64,000 nucleotides of DNA from Gammaproteobacteria bacterium (lineage in GTDB: Bacteria > Pseudomonadota > Gammaproteobacteria > Xanthomonadales > Wenzhouxiangellaceae), in NCBI GenBank assembly GCA_003565625.1, contig PXBD01000069.1, forward strand, positions 1-64,000. Reading direction: 5' to 3'. This document shows, in pieces, positions 51,178 to 59,230 of the stretch. The notes beneath the pieces were generated by a model. It was given only the letters and a program-made list of their open reading frames with translations, had not been told where the DNA came from and searched no databases. Numbering within the stretch: position 1 is the stretch's first letter; each line of letters starts with the position of its first letter. Both the position numbers and the translations under genes were made by a program.

Positions 51178-53280
51178 TCAGCTCGTTGCGATGGTTTGAT
51201 CCTCGGGCTGCCACTGGTCTCCCGGCACGGGTCGGGCAAACAGGAAGCCCTGGAAGGCGTTACAGCCGAAATCCTTTAGCAGATCCAGCTCTGCACGCGT
51301 TTCGACCCCTTCGGCGATCACCGTGAGTCCGAGTGCATGACCCATGGAGATGGTGGCGCGGACAATGGCGGCACTGCTGGTCGTAGCGATCATGTCAGAG
51401 ACGAACGACCGATCGATTTTGAGGGTGTGGAACGGCAAATTCTTGAGGTAGGACAGGGAAGAAAAACCGGTGCCGAAATCGTCCAGGGCCAGACCGACAC
51501 CCAGGTCCCGTATCGCCAGCATCCGCTGTTGTGTCTGATGGAGGTCGTTGAGCACCACCGATTCGGTCAGTTCCAGGCTCAGCCGGCCCGGCTGGATTTC
51601 GTACCGTTCCAGCGCCTCGAGCAATTGGTCGACAAAGCGCGGCTCGTGGAACTGGCGGGCGCTGACGTTGATCGACAGATGCAGGCCGCGTGTGCGCGGA
51701 TGTTGCGCCCAGCTCTGCAATTGCCGGCAGGCGGTGTCCAGCACCCATTGACCGATCGGCAGGATCAGCCCGGTCTCCTCGGCCAGCGGGATGAACTGGC
51801 CCGGTGGAATCGGGTCTTCCCCCGGACGATTCCAGCGAATCAGTCCCTCGGCACCTATCAGGCGACCGCTGGCGTCGAACTGCGACTGGTATGCCAGTGC
51901 CAGGTGGTTCTGCTCCAGGGCCTGGTGCAGACCATTCTCGATGCGGCCACGCGCTTCGACCAGGGCCTGCATTTCGCCGTTGAAGAAACACCAGCTGTTG
52001 CGGCCGGCATCACGCGCGCGCTGCAGGGCGATTTCGGCCTTGTTGAGCAACCGTTCCGCATTTTCGTGGTCATGGAGTACCAGGCACAGGCCCATTGTGG
52101 TCGAGTGCCGAACCAGCGTTTCGGTCTCACCCACGCAATGCGGTAATTGAAGCTCCTCGTGGATGAGTTCGGCCAGGTCATGGGCCTGGGTTGCGGCCCG
52201 GTTCCGGCGACGCGACAGGTTTTCAACCACCACGGCGAAGCGGTTGCCACCAATGCGGGCAACCGTGGAGTCATCGCTCAGGTTTTCGCGCAGCCGTTCG
52301 GCAACCGACTCCAGGACGCGGTTGCCGATGTCGTAGCCATGGGTATCGTTGATGAACTTGAAGCCGTCGAGATCCAGTGCCAGTACCATCCCGTGGCGAC
52401 CAGTTTGCCGGGCTGAGCGTGATGCCTGCTGCAAACGATCAAGGAGCAGCGAGCGATTGGGCAGGCCGGTCAGTTCATCGAAGTTCGCCAGTTGATGAAT
52501 ACGGCTTTCCGAATCGCGCAACTGGGTGACGTCGCTTTTGACCGCGACGTAATGGGTCACGCGGCCGTCGTCGGCTCGAATTGGCGCCACGGTTGCCGTT
52601 TCAAGATAGACCGACCCATCCTTGCGGGTGTTGCAGAACTCACCGTTCCAGACCTCGCCACGACAGATGGTGGCCCACAGATTGCGATAGGTGGCCGGCG
52701 GGGTTTTCCCCTGATTGAGGATGGAAGGGTTCTGGCCCAGCACTTCGGCGGCGCTGTAGCCGGTCTGGTCGAGAAAGGCCTGGTTGACGTACTCGATCGC
52801 TGGCCGGGTATCGGTAATCACGATGCTGGTCGGGCTTTGCTCGACCACCATGGCCAGCTTGCGCAGCTGATCTTCGGCGCGCTTTCGGCGACAGCGTTCC
52901 GCTGCGCTGTTCACGGCCCGTCGGATGACGCTGGGCAGGCGCAGCAGATTGTCCTTGAGGACGAAGTCATTCAGGCCATGCTGCAGCAAGGTGACCGCCA
53001 TTTCTTCGCTGACCGTTCCCGAGACCAGCACAATGGGTAACTCGGGTCGTTGCTTGCGGATCAGACCGATGGTGTCTTCGAAGTGCATGCCGGGCAGGGT
53101 GTAGTCGTACAGCACGGCATCCCATTGCTCATCGGCGAGCGCGGCGGCGAGCTGCTCAGTGCGATCAACCCGTCTGATCCTGGCCTTCAGGCCGGACTGC
53201 TCCAGGCGCCGCTGAATCAGCAATGCATCGGCCTCGGTGTCTTCGAGCACGAGCAGACGCAGCGGCGTATCAGCAGCCAT
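51178..53280 (-). CDS. Response regulator REC-PAS-GGDEF(degenerate)-EAL phosphodiesterase
   Basis: Cyclic di-GMP protein of 700 residues. REC domain (1-125; phospho-Asp in VLYDYTLPG), PAS (about 140-265), GGDEF-like domain (280-430) whose signature reads IGGNRF, so cyclase activity should be lost, and an EAL domain (445-690) with every catalytic element: EGLIRWN, NVSARQF, ELTESVV, DDFGTGFSS, LKIDRSF, AEGVETR, FQGFLFARP. It should therefore hydrolyse c-di-GMP under phosphorylation control, with the dead GGDEF as possible GTP sensor. ATG 53280 overlaps the stop of the upstream response regulator by 11 bases; this is the last of three coupled genes. Confidence 0.92.
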   Translation of the reverse strand: MAADTPLRLLVLEDTEADALLIQRRLEQSGLKARIRRVDRTEQLAAALADEQWDAVLYDYTLPGMHFEDTIGLIRKQRPELPIVLVSGTVSEEMAVTLLQHGLNDFVLKDNLLRLPSVIRRAVNSAAERCRRKRAEDQLRKLAMVVEQSPTSIVITDTRPAIEYVNQAFLDQTGYSAAEVLGQNPSILNQGKTPPATYRNLWATICRGEVWNGEFCNTRKDGSVYLETATVAPIRADDGRVTHYVAVKSDVTQLRDSESRIHQLANFDELTGLPNRSLLLDRLQQASRSARQTGRHGMVLALDLDGFKFINDTHGYDIGNRVLESVAERLRENLSDDSTVARIGGNRFAVVVENLSRRRNRAATQAHDLAELIHEELQLPHCVGETETLVRHSTTMGLCLVLHDHENAERLLNKAEIALQRARDAGRNSWCFFNGEMQALVEARGRIENGLHQALEQNHLALAYQSQFDASGRLIGAEGLIRWNRPGEDPIPPGQFIPLAEETGLILPIGQWVLDTACRQLQSWAQHPRTRGLHLSINVSARQFHEPRFVDQLLEALERYEIQPGRLSLELTESVVLNDLHQTQQRMLAIRDLGVGLALDDFGTGFSSLSYLKNLPFHTLKIDRSFVSDMIATTSSAAIVRATISMGHALGLTVIAEGVETRAELDLLKDFGCNAFQGFLFARPVPGDQWQPEDQTIATS

Positions 53281-53722
53281 CGGGTGCTGACTCCACGGGG
53301 TCGTTGGTGGCCATCCAGTACACGCCGAGACTGGCCACGGTCTGGGCGAATTCGGCAAAGTCCACCGGCTTGGGTACAAAGCTGTTGGCGCCATTCTCAT
53401 AGGAGCGCAGAAGGTCTTCGGGCTCATCCGATGAGGTCAGGATGACCACCGGCAGCAGGCGGGTTCGCGGATGGGCGCGCAACCGGGTGAGGACGTCGAG
53501 GCCGGACAGCTTCGGCAGGCCGATATCAAGCAATACGACTGCTGGCAGCGAGGCAGACACGCGTTCGGCGAACTCGCCCTCGCCGAACAGGTAGTCCAGC
53601 GCTTGCTGACCATCGCGAACCACGTCAATGCGGTTGCCCACGCCCGCTTTGGCCAGCGCGCGCAAGGTCAGCGCCTCATCTTGCGCGTCGTCTTCGACCA
53701 GCAACAGGGTTCGATTCCTCAT
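53270..53722 (-). CDS. Single-domain response regulator (Rcp1-like)
   Basis: Receiver domain of 150 residues without output domain. LLVEDDAQDEALTLRAL holds the acidic metal site, LLDIGLPKLSGLDVL the phospho-Asp near residue 67, VVILTSSDE the Thr and SFVPKPVDF the Lys. The long insert before the Asp (DYLFGEGEF) is typical of Rcp1-type regulators paired with phytochrome-like kinases. It overlaps the sensor kinase gene by four bases (53719-53722) and the REC-PAS-GGDEF-EAL gene by 11. Probably a phosphate shuttle or sink between them. Confidence 0.93.
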   Translation of the reverse strand: MRNRTLLLVEDDAQDEALTLRALAKAGVGNRIDVVRDGQQALDYLFGEGEFAERVSASLPAVVLLDIGLPKLSGLDVLTRLRAHPRTRLLPVVILTSSDEPEDLLRSYENGANSFVPKPVDFAEFAQTVASLGVYWMATNDPVESAPDGC

Positions 53723-54729
53723 CCACTTTCCCTCGGACAGGTCGTGAATACGAAGCGCGCTCCCTCATTGCGGCGAGCTTCACCGATGACATCGCCACCG
53801 TGCCGGTGAATGATACGTTGCACGGTGGCCAGGCCGATGCCGATGCCGGGGAATTCGTCCTGGCGATGCAACCGCTGAAAAGGCTTGAACAGGGCGGCGG
53901 CATGGCGCATGTCGAACCCGGCACCGTTGTCTTCGATGTACACCGCGGTCTGGCCATCGAGCTGTGTGGTGCCGAAACGAATGACGGCCCGCTCAAGGCC
54001 TGCGCTGTACTTCCAGGCATTGTGAACCAGGTTGGCGGTGACGGCTTCGAGCATGCGCTGATCCCCCTCGACGACCACGTTGGGTTCAATGATGGCTTCG
54101 ACTGTTCGTTCCGGCTCCTGTATCTGCAAATCCTCCAGCTGGCGCGAAACGATCTCCGACAGGTTGACCCTGGATCGATCAAGATCGCCCCGCGTGGCCC
54201 GCGAGAGCGCCAGAAGACCGTCGATCAGTGCATGCATGCGCGCGCTTGCCGCCCGTATCTGGTCGAGATGACCGCGGGCGGCCGGATCGAGTTCGGCGTG
54301 ATGGTCTTCGATCAGTGCTTCGGAAAATCCATTCATGGCCCGGAGCGGAGCGCGCAAGTCGTGAGAAACGGCGTAGGCGAAGCTGTTCAACTCCTCATTG
54401 GCGGCTTGGAGCTCGGCCGTGCGCTGGGCCACCCGACGCTCCAGGCGCGCCTGTTGTTCAATTTCCAGCGCTTCTCGCTCGGCCGCCAGCTGCTTGATCC
54501 GGGACACCAGGCGGGTAATCAGACCGTAGAGCAGTCCGGCGGTCACCAGCACGAACAGCCAGCCCTTGAGCATATTGACCCACACCAGGTGGGCCGGGTT
54601 GTTGAACAGGGCATCTACGGCCAGATCCGACAACGCGATCCAGGCAATGGCGACGATGGTGTAAACCAGCACGATCCGCAGGGCCGCGGTGGAAGTGCGC
54701 AACTGCCCTGGGCGCGTTGGTCCGGTCAT
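53719..54729 (-). CDS. Membrane sensor histidine kinase
   Basis: Two-helix membrane kinase of 336 residues. Helices at about 18-38 (IVLVYTIVAIAWIALSDL) and 52-72 (MLKGWLFVLVTAGLLYGLI) with almost no periplasmic loop, then a coiled coil rich in Glu/Arg (QQARLERRVAQRTAELQAA), a DHp helix with the phospho-His in SFAYAVSHDLRAPLR near 122, and the HATPase domain (VTANLVHNAWKYS N box, DNGAGFD and GIGIGLATVQ). The DHp/ATPase pair is of the Cph1/bacteriophytochrome-like class. It heads a three-gene overlapping unit ending in a c-di-GMP phosphodiesterase. Confidence 0.93.
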   Translation of the reverse strand: MTGPTRPGQLRTSTAALRIVLVYTIVAIAWIALSDLAVDALFNNPAHLVWVNMLKGWLFVLVTAGLLYGLITRLVSRIKQLAAEREALEIEQQARLERRVAQRTAELQAANEELNSFAYAVSHDLRAPLRAMNGFSEALIEDHHAELDPAARGHLDQIRAASARMHALIDGLLALSRATRGDLDRSRVNLSEIVSRQLEDLQIQEPERTVEAIIEPNVVVEGDQRMLEAVTANLVHNAWKYSAGLERAVIRFGTTQLDGQTAVYIEDNGAGFDMRHAAALFKPFQRLHRQDEFPGIGIGLATVQRIIHRHGGDVIGEARRNEGARFVFTTCPRESG

Positions 54730-54880
54730 GGCCCAGGCGCCGGCCAGGGACAGGTTCCGGGTGCTCCGCGGACAGCGCTACGGGCGGCGTGGGCGTGGTA
54801 AGAATGAGCAGGTCTGTTCATTTGGCTTACCATACGCTGTTAATCGACTGCGTTTCCATCCCTTCCACGAGGAATCAAAA

Positions 54881-55081
54881 ATGAACGAGGAAAAACTCAA
54901 CCAGTCCGTCCGCAAGTTTCTCAAGCAGGTCGGCGTGACCTCGCAACGCGAAATCGAGATTGCCGTGCGCTCGGCCGCCGAGGCCGGCAAGCTCCCGGCC
55001 GGCCCGCTGGCCGTCAAAGTGGTCCTCGAGTGTCCCGAACTCGACCTGGCGCACGAGGTCAGCGGCCAGCTGGAGTCCTGA
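54881..55081 (+). CDS. DUF6494 small protein
   Basis: Conserved small protein of 66 residues. ATG 54881 follows GAGGA by seven bases. The start MNEEKLNQSVRKFLKQVGVT with following SQREIEIAV and the later GKLPAGPLAVKVVLECPEL match the DUF6494 family, cytoplasmic proteins of unknown function widespread in proteobacteria. It is helical by composition and acidic. It converges with moeA, with one base between their stops. No role can be inferred from context. Confidence 0.87.
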   Translation: MNEEKLNQSVRKFLKQVGVTSQREIEIAVRSAAEAGKLPAGPLAVKVVLECPELDLAHEVSGQLES

Positions 55082-55082
55082 T

Positions 55083-56342
55083 TCAGTCTCCGTTCCAGAC
55101 CGGCTGGGCAAACGGCTCGACGGTCACCGGTTGGCCGGCGCTGACATCGGCCTGGTCGGGCGCCAGGTTGATCAGGCAGTCGGCCTCGCTCATCGAGCGC
55201 AGCACGCCGGAGCCCTGGTGGCCGAACGGGGCCACCGCCAGGCCCTGCTCGGTGGTTAGCAGCCGGCCGCGCTGGAATTCGCGCCGTCCGGCCCGCTTGC
55301 GGATATCGGCGGTCACCGGCAGGGTGATCTGCAGCGGCAAGCGTGGACGCGAGCCGGCCAGCTGAACCAGCGCCGGCCGGACCAGCTGCAGGAAGGTGAC
55401 CATGGCCGAGACCGGGTTGCCGGGCAGGCCGAAAAACCAGGCCTGATCGATGCGCCCGAAGGCCAGCGGCCGCCCGGGCTTCATCGCCACCTGCCAGAAG
55501 CCGACGTTGCCGTGCTTTTCCAGCGCTTCGACCACGTAGTCGGCGTCGCCGACGGAAGCACCGCCAGTGCTGAGCACCGCATCGCAGCGGGCCGCGCGGG
55601 CCAGGGCTTCGTCGAGCGCCTCGCGGCGGTCGGGCACGATGCCCAAGTCCTCGATTTCGACGCCGAGCTCGCTTAGCAGTCCGAACAGGGTGTAGCGGTT
55701 GGAGTCGTGGATCTGGCCCGGCTCCAGGGTCTGGCCGACCGGCTTGAGCTCATCACCGGTGGAAAAGAACGCTACTTTCGGCCGCCGTCGCACCTGTACT
55801 TCCGGTACCCCGACCGAGGCCAGCACGCCGAGGTCGGCTGCGGTCAGCCAGCGCCCGGGCTGCAGCGCGACGTCGCCCCGGGCAAGGTCTTCACCGGCCG
55901 GCCGGACGTTGGCTCCGGGTTTGGCCGGTTTTTCAAATCGGACCTGGTCGCCATCGCGTTCGGTTTGTTCCTGCATGATGACGGTGTCGCCGCCGTCGGG
56001 AACCACCGCTCCGGTCATGATGCGCACGCACTCCCCCGGACCGACCCGACCCGAAAAGGGACGGCCGGCAAAGCTTTCCCCGACCAGCTTCAGGGTCGTG
56101 CCGGGCGCGGTCAGGTCGCTGCCGCGCAGGACGTAGCCATCCATGGCCGAATTGGTGTGGGCGGGCACATCGATGGCGGCGCTCACGGGTTCGGCCAGCA
56201 CCCGGTGCAGGGCTTGGTGCAGGTTGACGGTTTCGATGTCGCTGAGGGGCTGGACGGCGTCCAGAATGTTCGCCCGCGCCTGTTCCAGGGGAAGTGCCGG
56301 CGTATCGTGGCCGCCGGCTGCCTTGCGTTGCTTGATGCTCAT
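55083..56342 (-). CDS. moeA: Molybdopterin molybdotransferase MoeA
   Basis: Inserts molybdate into adenylated molybdopterin to form active Mo cofactor; 419 residues. Domain order is normal: linker domain, then the MoCF-binding domain. Marks: AHTNSAMDGYVLRGSDL near 60, RIMTGAVVPDGGDTVIMQE near 108, the FFSTGDELKPVGQ and STGGASVGDADYVVEAL blocks, and KPGRPLAFG followed by FFGLPGNPVSAMVTF. It is the last of six genes from 60318 down to 55083 and overlaps mobA by four bases (56339-56342). Confidence 0.96.
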   Translation of the reverse strand: MSIKQRKAAGGHDTPALPLEQARANILDAVQPLSDIETVNLHQALHRVLAEPVSAAIDVPAHTNSAMDGYVLRGSDLTAPGTTLKLVGESFAGRPFSGRVGPGECVRIMTGAVVPDGGDTVIMQEQTERDGDQVRFEKPAKPGANVRPAGEDLARGDVALQPGRWLTAADLGVLASVGVPEVQVRRRPKVAFFSTGDELKPVGQTLEPGQIHDSNRYTLFGLLSELGVEIEDLGIVPDRREALDEALARAARCDAVLSTGGASVGDADYVVEALEKHGNVGFWQVAMKPGRPLAFGRIDQAWFFGLPGNPVSAMVTFLQLVRPALVQLAGSRPRLPLQITLPVTADIRKRAGRREFQRGRLLTTEQGLAVAPFGHQGSGVLRSMSEADCLINLAPDQADVSAGQPVTVEPFAQPVWNGD

Positions 56343-56965
56343 GGGGACTGCTCGGAAAGTGAGGATGTCAGTTGGGCTGCCAGTGCGTCGCGCTGCTCTG
56401 GCGTATTGATATTGTCAAAGGCCGCAGCCGCGTCGCTGAAATCCACCCGGGACCAGCGGCGGGTGGCGTACCAGGCGTCGGGCTTGCGCTCACCGGCGGC
56501 CAGCGCGCGTTCCAGGTCCGGCAGCAATTCGGTCCGGAACAGGCCATGCAGGGTGTGCACCCGGCCACCGGCCTCGGCGACGGCCAGTTCGCTGTCGTCG
56601 CGCGCCATGGCCGCGGCCAGTCGAGCCACCAGATCGCGCGGCAGGGTCGGTGTATCGCAGGGCACTACCGCCAGGAACGGGGTGGCGGCGGCCTGCAGGG
56701 CCGCATGCAGGCCCGCCAGCGGACCCTGGAAACCCTCGTGTTCATCGGCGATGACCGGCAGGCCGAAACGGCTGTAGGCCTCCTGCGACCGGTTGGCATT
56801 GATCAGCAGCGTTGCCGCCTGGCCGCGCAGGGCTTCCAGCGTCCAGGCGATCATCGGCCGACCGCCGATTTCGACCAGGCCTTTGTCAATGCCGCCCATG
56901 CGGCGGGCGCGGCCACCGGCCAGGACGACGGCCGTGATCTGGTCTGGATGGGCTACTGCGGGCAT
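56339..56965 (-). CDS. mobA: Molybdenum cofactor guanylyltransferase MobA
   Basis: Adds GMP to Mo-molybdopterin, making the bis-MGD cofactor of DMSO-reductase-type enzymes such as formate dehydrogenase; 208 residues from ATG 56965. GTP-binding signature AVVLAGGRARRMGGIDKGL near residue 12; VVPCDTPTLPRDLVARL near 97 with the metal Asp; HTLHGLF and the WRVDFSDAAAAFDNINTP end are typical, here with SRVDF. The upstream gene (moeB-like) ends 14 bases before. The need for MGD supports a formate dehydrogenase or similar enzyme near the window. Confidence 0.94.
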   Translation of the reverse strand: MPAVAHPDQITAVVLAGGRARRMGGIDKGLVEIGGRPMIAWTLEALRGQAATLLINANRSQEAYSRFGLPVIADEHEGFQGPLAGLHAALQAAATPFLAVVPCDTPTLPRDLVARLAAAMARDDSELAVAEAGGRVHTLHGLFRTELLPDLERALAAGERKPDAWYATRRWSRVDFSDAAAAFDNINTPEQRDALAAQLTSSLSEQSP

Positions 56966-56978
56966 GCGGTTTAGGTCC

Positions 56979-58127
56979 TCAGGAATGACAAAAGTGTGGG
57001 TCGTCGGCATAGCCGGGAAATTCACGTCCAGGCGCGCAATACCGGCACTCCGGGTCGGCATGCAGCAGGACCTGGCGCAGGCTTGATCGCCGGGCGTCGA
57101 ACAGCAGCAGGCGCCCGATCAGGGGCTCGCCGATACCGGTGATGAGCTTGATGACCTCCAGCGCCTGGAGCAGCCCGATGATGCCCGGCACCACGCCGAG
57201 CACGCCGGCCTCGCTGCACGAGGGAGCGAGCTCCGGCGGCGGTGGTTCGGCAAACAGGCAGCGGTAGCAGGGTTGGCCGCCGGCCGGAAAAACCGAGACC
57301 TGGCCCTCGAAGCCCTGCACGGCGCCGTACACATTGGGCAGCCCCAGCCGCTGGCAGGCGTCGCTGACCAGGTAGCGGGTGGCAAAGTTGTCCGAACCGT
57401 CCACGACCAGGTCGTAGTCGGCCAGCACGGCCTCGACGTTGCCGGCATCCAGGCGCAGGGTATGGCGGCGGATTCGAACCGTCGGGTTGAGCGCCTCCAG
57501 GGTCAGTCGGGCCGACTCGGTCTTGTCCATGCCGACCCGGTCATCGCGGTGGACGACCTGGCGGTGCAGGTTCGAGCGCTCGACCCGGTCATGATCGATC
57601 AGGCCGAGCGTGCCGACACCGGCCGCCGCCAGATAAAGCGCGGCCGGAGAACCAAGACCGCCGGCGCCGACCAGCACCACGCGGGCCTTGCCTAGCAACG
57701 CCTGGCCAGCCGGGCCCAGTTCGGGCAGGATGATCTGGCGGGCGTAGCGCTGGCGGGCATCGGCATCCGCCGCCTCGGGCAGGATGTAGGGCAGCCCTTC
57801 GTTTTTCCAGCGGTTGAAACCGCCTTCGACCACGGCCACGTTGCGATAGCCGAGCTGGCGCAGATCGGCAGCGGCCAGCAGCGAACGGGTGGTGGCGGCG
57901 CACAGCAGCAGCACCGGCTGGCCGGTATCCGGGACTTCATCGCCGATGCGCATCTCGAGGTAGCCGCGGCCCAGCGCGCGCGCCGCTTCCGGCGTGCCCA
58001 GGGCAATTTCCTCGGCCTCGCGCACGTCAATCAGCACCGCTCCGGTGCGGCAGCGCGCCAGCGCCTCGGTCGGACTGACCAGGGGGATGTCGCGCTTGAT
58101 GTGCTCGAGGCGAATCTCCAGGCTCAT
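56979..58127 (-). CDS. moeB: MoeB/ThiF-type adenylyltransferase fused to a rhodanese domain
   Basis: E1-like enzyme of 382 residues. An N-terminal rhodanese domain (about 10-115) has the Asp-Val-Arg block AVLIDVREAEEIAL and a possible active Cys in LLLCAATTRS; the adenylyltransferase follows with YARQIILPELGPAGQ, VLVGAGGLGSPAALYLA near 150 and VDGSDNFATRYL. Zinc Cys pairs CYRC and CRYC are both present, as is the Cys region ELAPSCSEAGVLG. It would adenylate and sulfurate the C-terminal Gly-Gly of the MoaD-like protein encoded next to it. The rhodanese-first order is the reverse of MoeZ. Confidence 0.93.
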   Translation of the reverse strand: MSLEIRLEHIKRDIPLVSPTEALARCRTGAVLIDVREAEEIALGTPEAARALGRGYLEMRIGDEVPDTGQPVLLLCAATTRSLLAAADLRQLGYRNVAVVEGGFNRWKNEGLPYILPEAADADARQRYARQIILPELGPAGQALLGKARVVLVGAGGLGSPAALYLAAAGVGTLGLIDHDRVERSNLHRQVVHRDDRVGMDKTESARLTLEALNPTVRIRRHTLRLDAGNVEAVLADYDLVVDGSDNFATRYLVSDACQRLGLPNVYGAVQGFEGQVSVFPAGGQPCYRCLFAEPPPPELAPSCSEAGVLGVVPGIIGLLQALEVIKLITGIGEPLIGRLLLFDARRSSLRQVLLHADPECRYCAPGREFPGYADDPHFCHS

Positions 58128-58136
58128 GCGCCCGCC

Positions 58137-58433
58137 CTAGCCGCCGGCGACCGACGGGACAACCAGCAGGGTATCGCCGGGGCGCACCACGGTGGCCAGT
58201 CCGTCTGCGCTGCGCACGTCGCGCTCGTTGATGAACAGATTGACGTGCGGGCGCAGCTGACCGCCGCGGGTCAGGATGCGACTGAGCAGCAGCGGATGCG
58301 ACCCCCCGAGATCGGCCAGCGCCTCGGCTACCGTGGCGCCCGTGGCGGGAAGGGCCATTGCGTTACCGGCCAGCGGCTGCAGGGCAGCGGGCAATTCGAT
58401 CGTGATGGTGGCGGGGACGGAAGCGTCTTGCAT
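58137..58433 (-). CDS. moaD: MoaD/ThiS-family sulfur carrier
   Basis: Ubiquitin-like sulfur carrier of 98 residues ending in SVAGG; the C-terminal Gly-Gly is thiocarboxylated by the partner E1. ATG 58433 with GGAG upstream gives a normal N-terminus. Family blocks: ATVAEALADLGGSHPLLL, VNLFINERDVRSADGL and LLVVPSVAGG. It is nine bases upstream of the moeB-like gene. Whether it serves molybdopterin synthase (moaE is not in the window) or another thio-transfer cannot be told; the moeA/mobA neighbours favour the Mo cofactor. Confidence 0.9.
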   Translation of the reverse strand: MQDASVPATITIELPAALQPLAGNAMALPATGATVAEALADLGGSHPLLLSRILTRGGQLRPHVNLFINERDVRSADGLATVVRPGDTLLVVPSVAGG

Positions 58434-58441
58434 GTCGGCTT

Positions 58442-59230
58442 TCACTCCTTTTGGGACCGGTCGCCAGCCTGACGTTTGATGACATCCACGACGGGGACCC
58501 TGCGCGCCCGTTCGCGCTTCAGGCAAGTCAGGATCACGCGGTCGAAACGATCGCTTTCAGCGAGTGCCAGGCGGGCCGCTTCGGTCGCCAGCCCCCGGCT
58601 TGTTTCGTCGTCGACCTGGTTGATGATCGGCAGTATAACAAGGCCGTCGGTGCGCTCCGAGATGCCGCCGGGCCGGGTGAAGATGGCGGCCAGATGGGCC
58701 GGTTCGATGCGCTCTCCGGGGGCCAGGTCAAGCACCGCGCCCACCCGCTCGGGGCGGTGGACGAAGCTCTCGTCCAGCGGCTTGCCGATGACCTGGGCCG
58801 ACAAGATCATCAGCACGGTTCGGGTGCGCGCCGGCAGCACCGGCTCGCCGGGTTTCGGGCATTTGAGGCCGCGCATGCGGGCTCCATCGGCCTTGACCAG
58901 GGTCAGGTCAAAACCACCCTGTTCATGCAGTTGATCCACGCCGTCCGGGCTTAAGCCGCCGTAGCGACCGGGCTTCTCGCTCGGCAGCAGGAAGGCGTGG
59001 CGGCCGTCTCCGCTCAGCTTTCCGGCCATGCTCAGCAGCTCGGCTTCGTTGCCGACATGAACCTCGACGCCGGTCCAGCGCGGCGGTCGGGCGGTGAACA
59101 CGGTTCCGGTCCAGGCGATCCGGCCGGTGGCGTGGGCGGCCAGCTCATTGAGCACGCTTTTCTTGCCGCCGGCGCCGATGGCGGCCACGATGCCGCCGTT
59201 CAGGCCGAGGGCCTCGGCGAGAGCATTCAT
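58442..59230 (-). CDS. yqeC: YqeC-family selenium/molybdenum cofactor protein
   Basis: Protein of 262 residues of the YqeC family, linked to selenium-dependent molybdenum hydroxylases and also found with other Mo-enzyme loci. P-loop-like GGIVAAIGAGGKKSVLNELA near residue 12; FDLTLVKADGARMRGLKCPK near 108, an excellent family block; and ILPIINQVDDETSRGLATE near 208. ATG 59230 is used because the core starts at once; it overlaps the upstream BNR-repeat gene by four bases. Presence in an operon with mobA, moeA and moeB supports a role in cofactor maturation. Whether selenium is involved is not shown. Confidence 0.87.
   Translation of the reverse strand: MNALAEALGLNGGIVAAIGAGGKKSVLNELAAHATGRIAWTGTVFTARPPRWTGVEVHVGNEAELLSMAGKLSGDGRHAFLLPSEKPGRYGGLSPDGVDQLHEQGGFDLTLVKADGARMRGLKCPKPGEPVLPARTRTVLMILSAQVIGKPLDESFVHRPERVGAVLDLAPGERIEPAHLAAIFTRPGGISERTDGLVILPIINQVDDETSRGLATEAARLALAESDRFDRVILTCLKRERARRVPVVDVIKRQAGDRSQKE

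Noticed and set aside
49672-51279. Open frame of 535 codons on the + strand across the acyl-CoA dehydrogenase gene
   Set aside because: Antisense shadow of a conserved enzyme gene.
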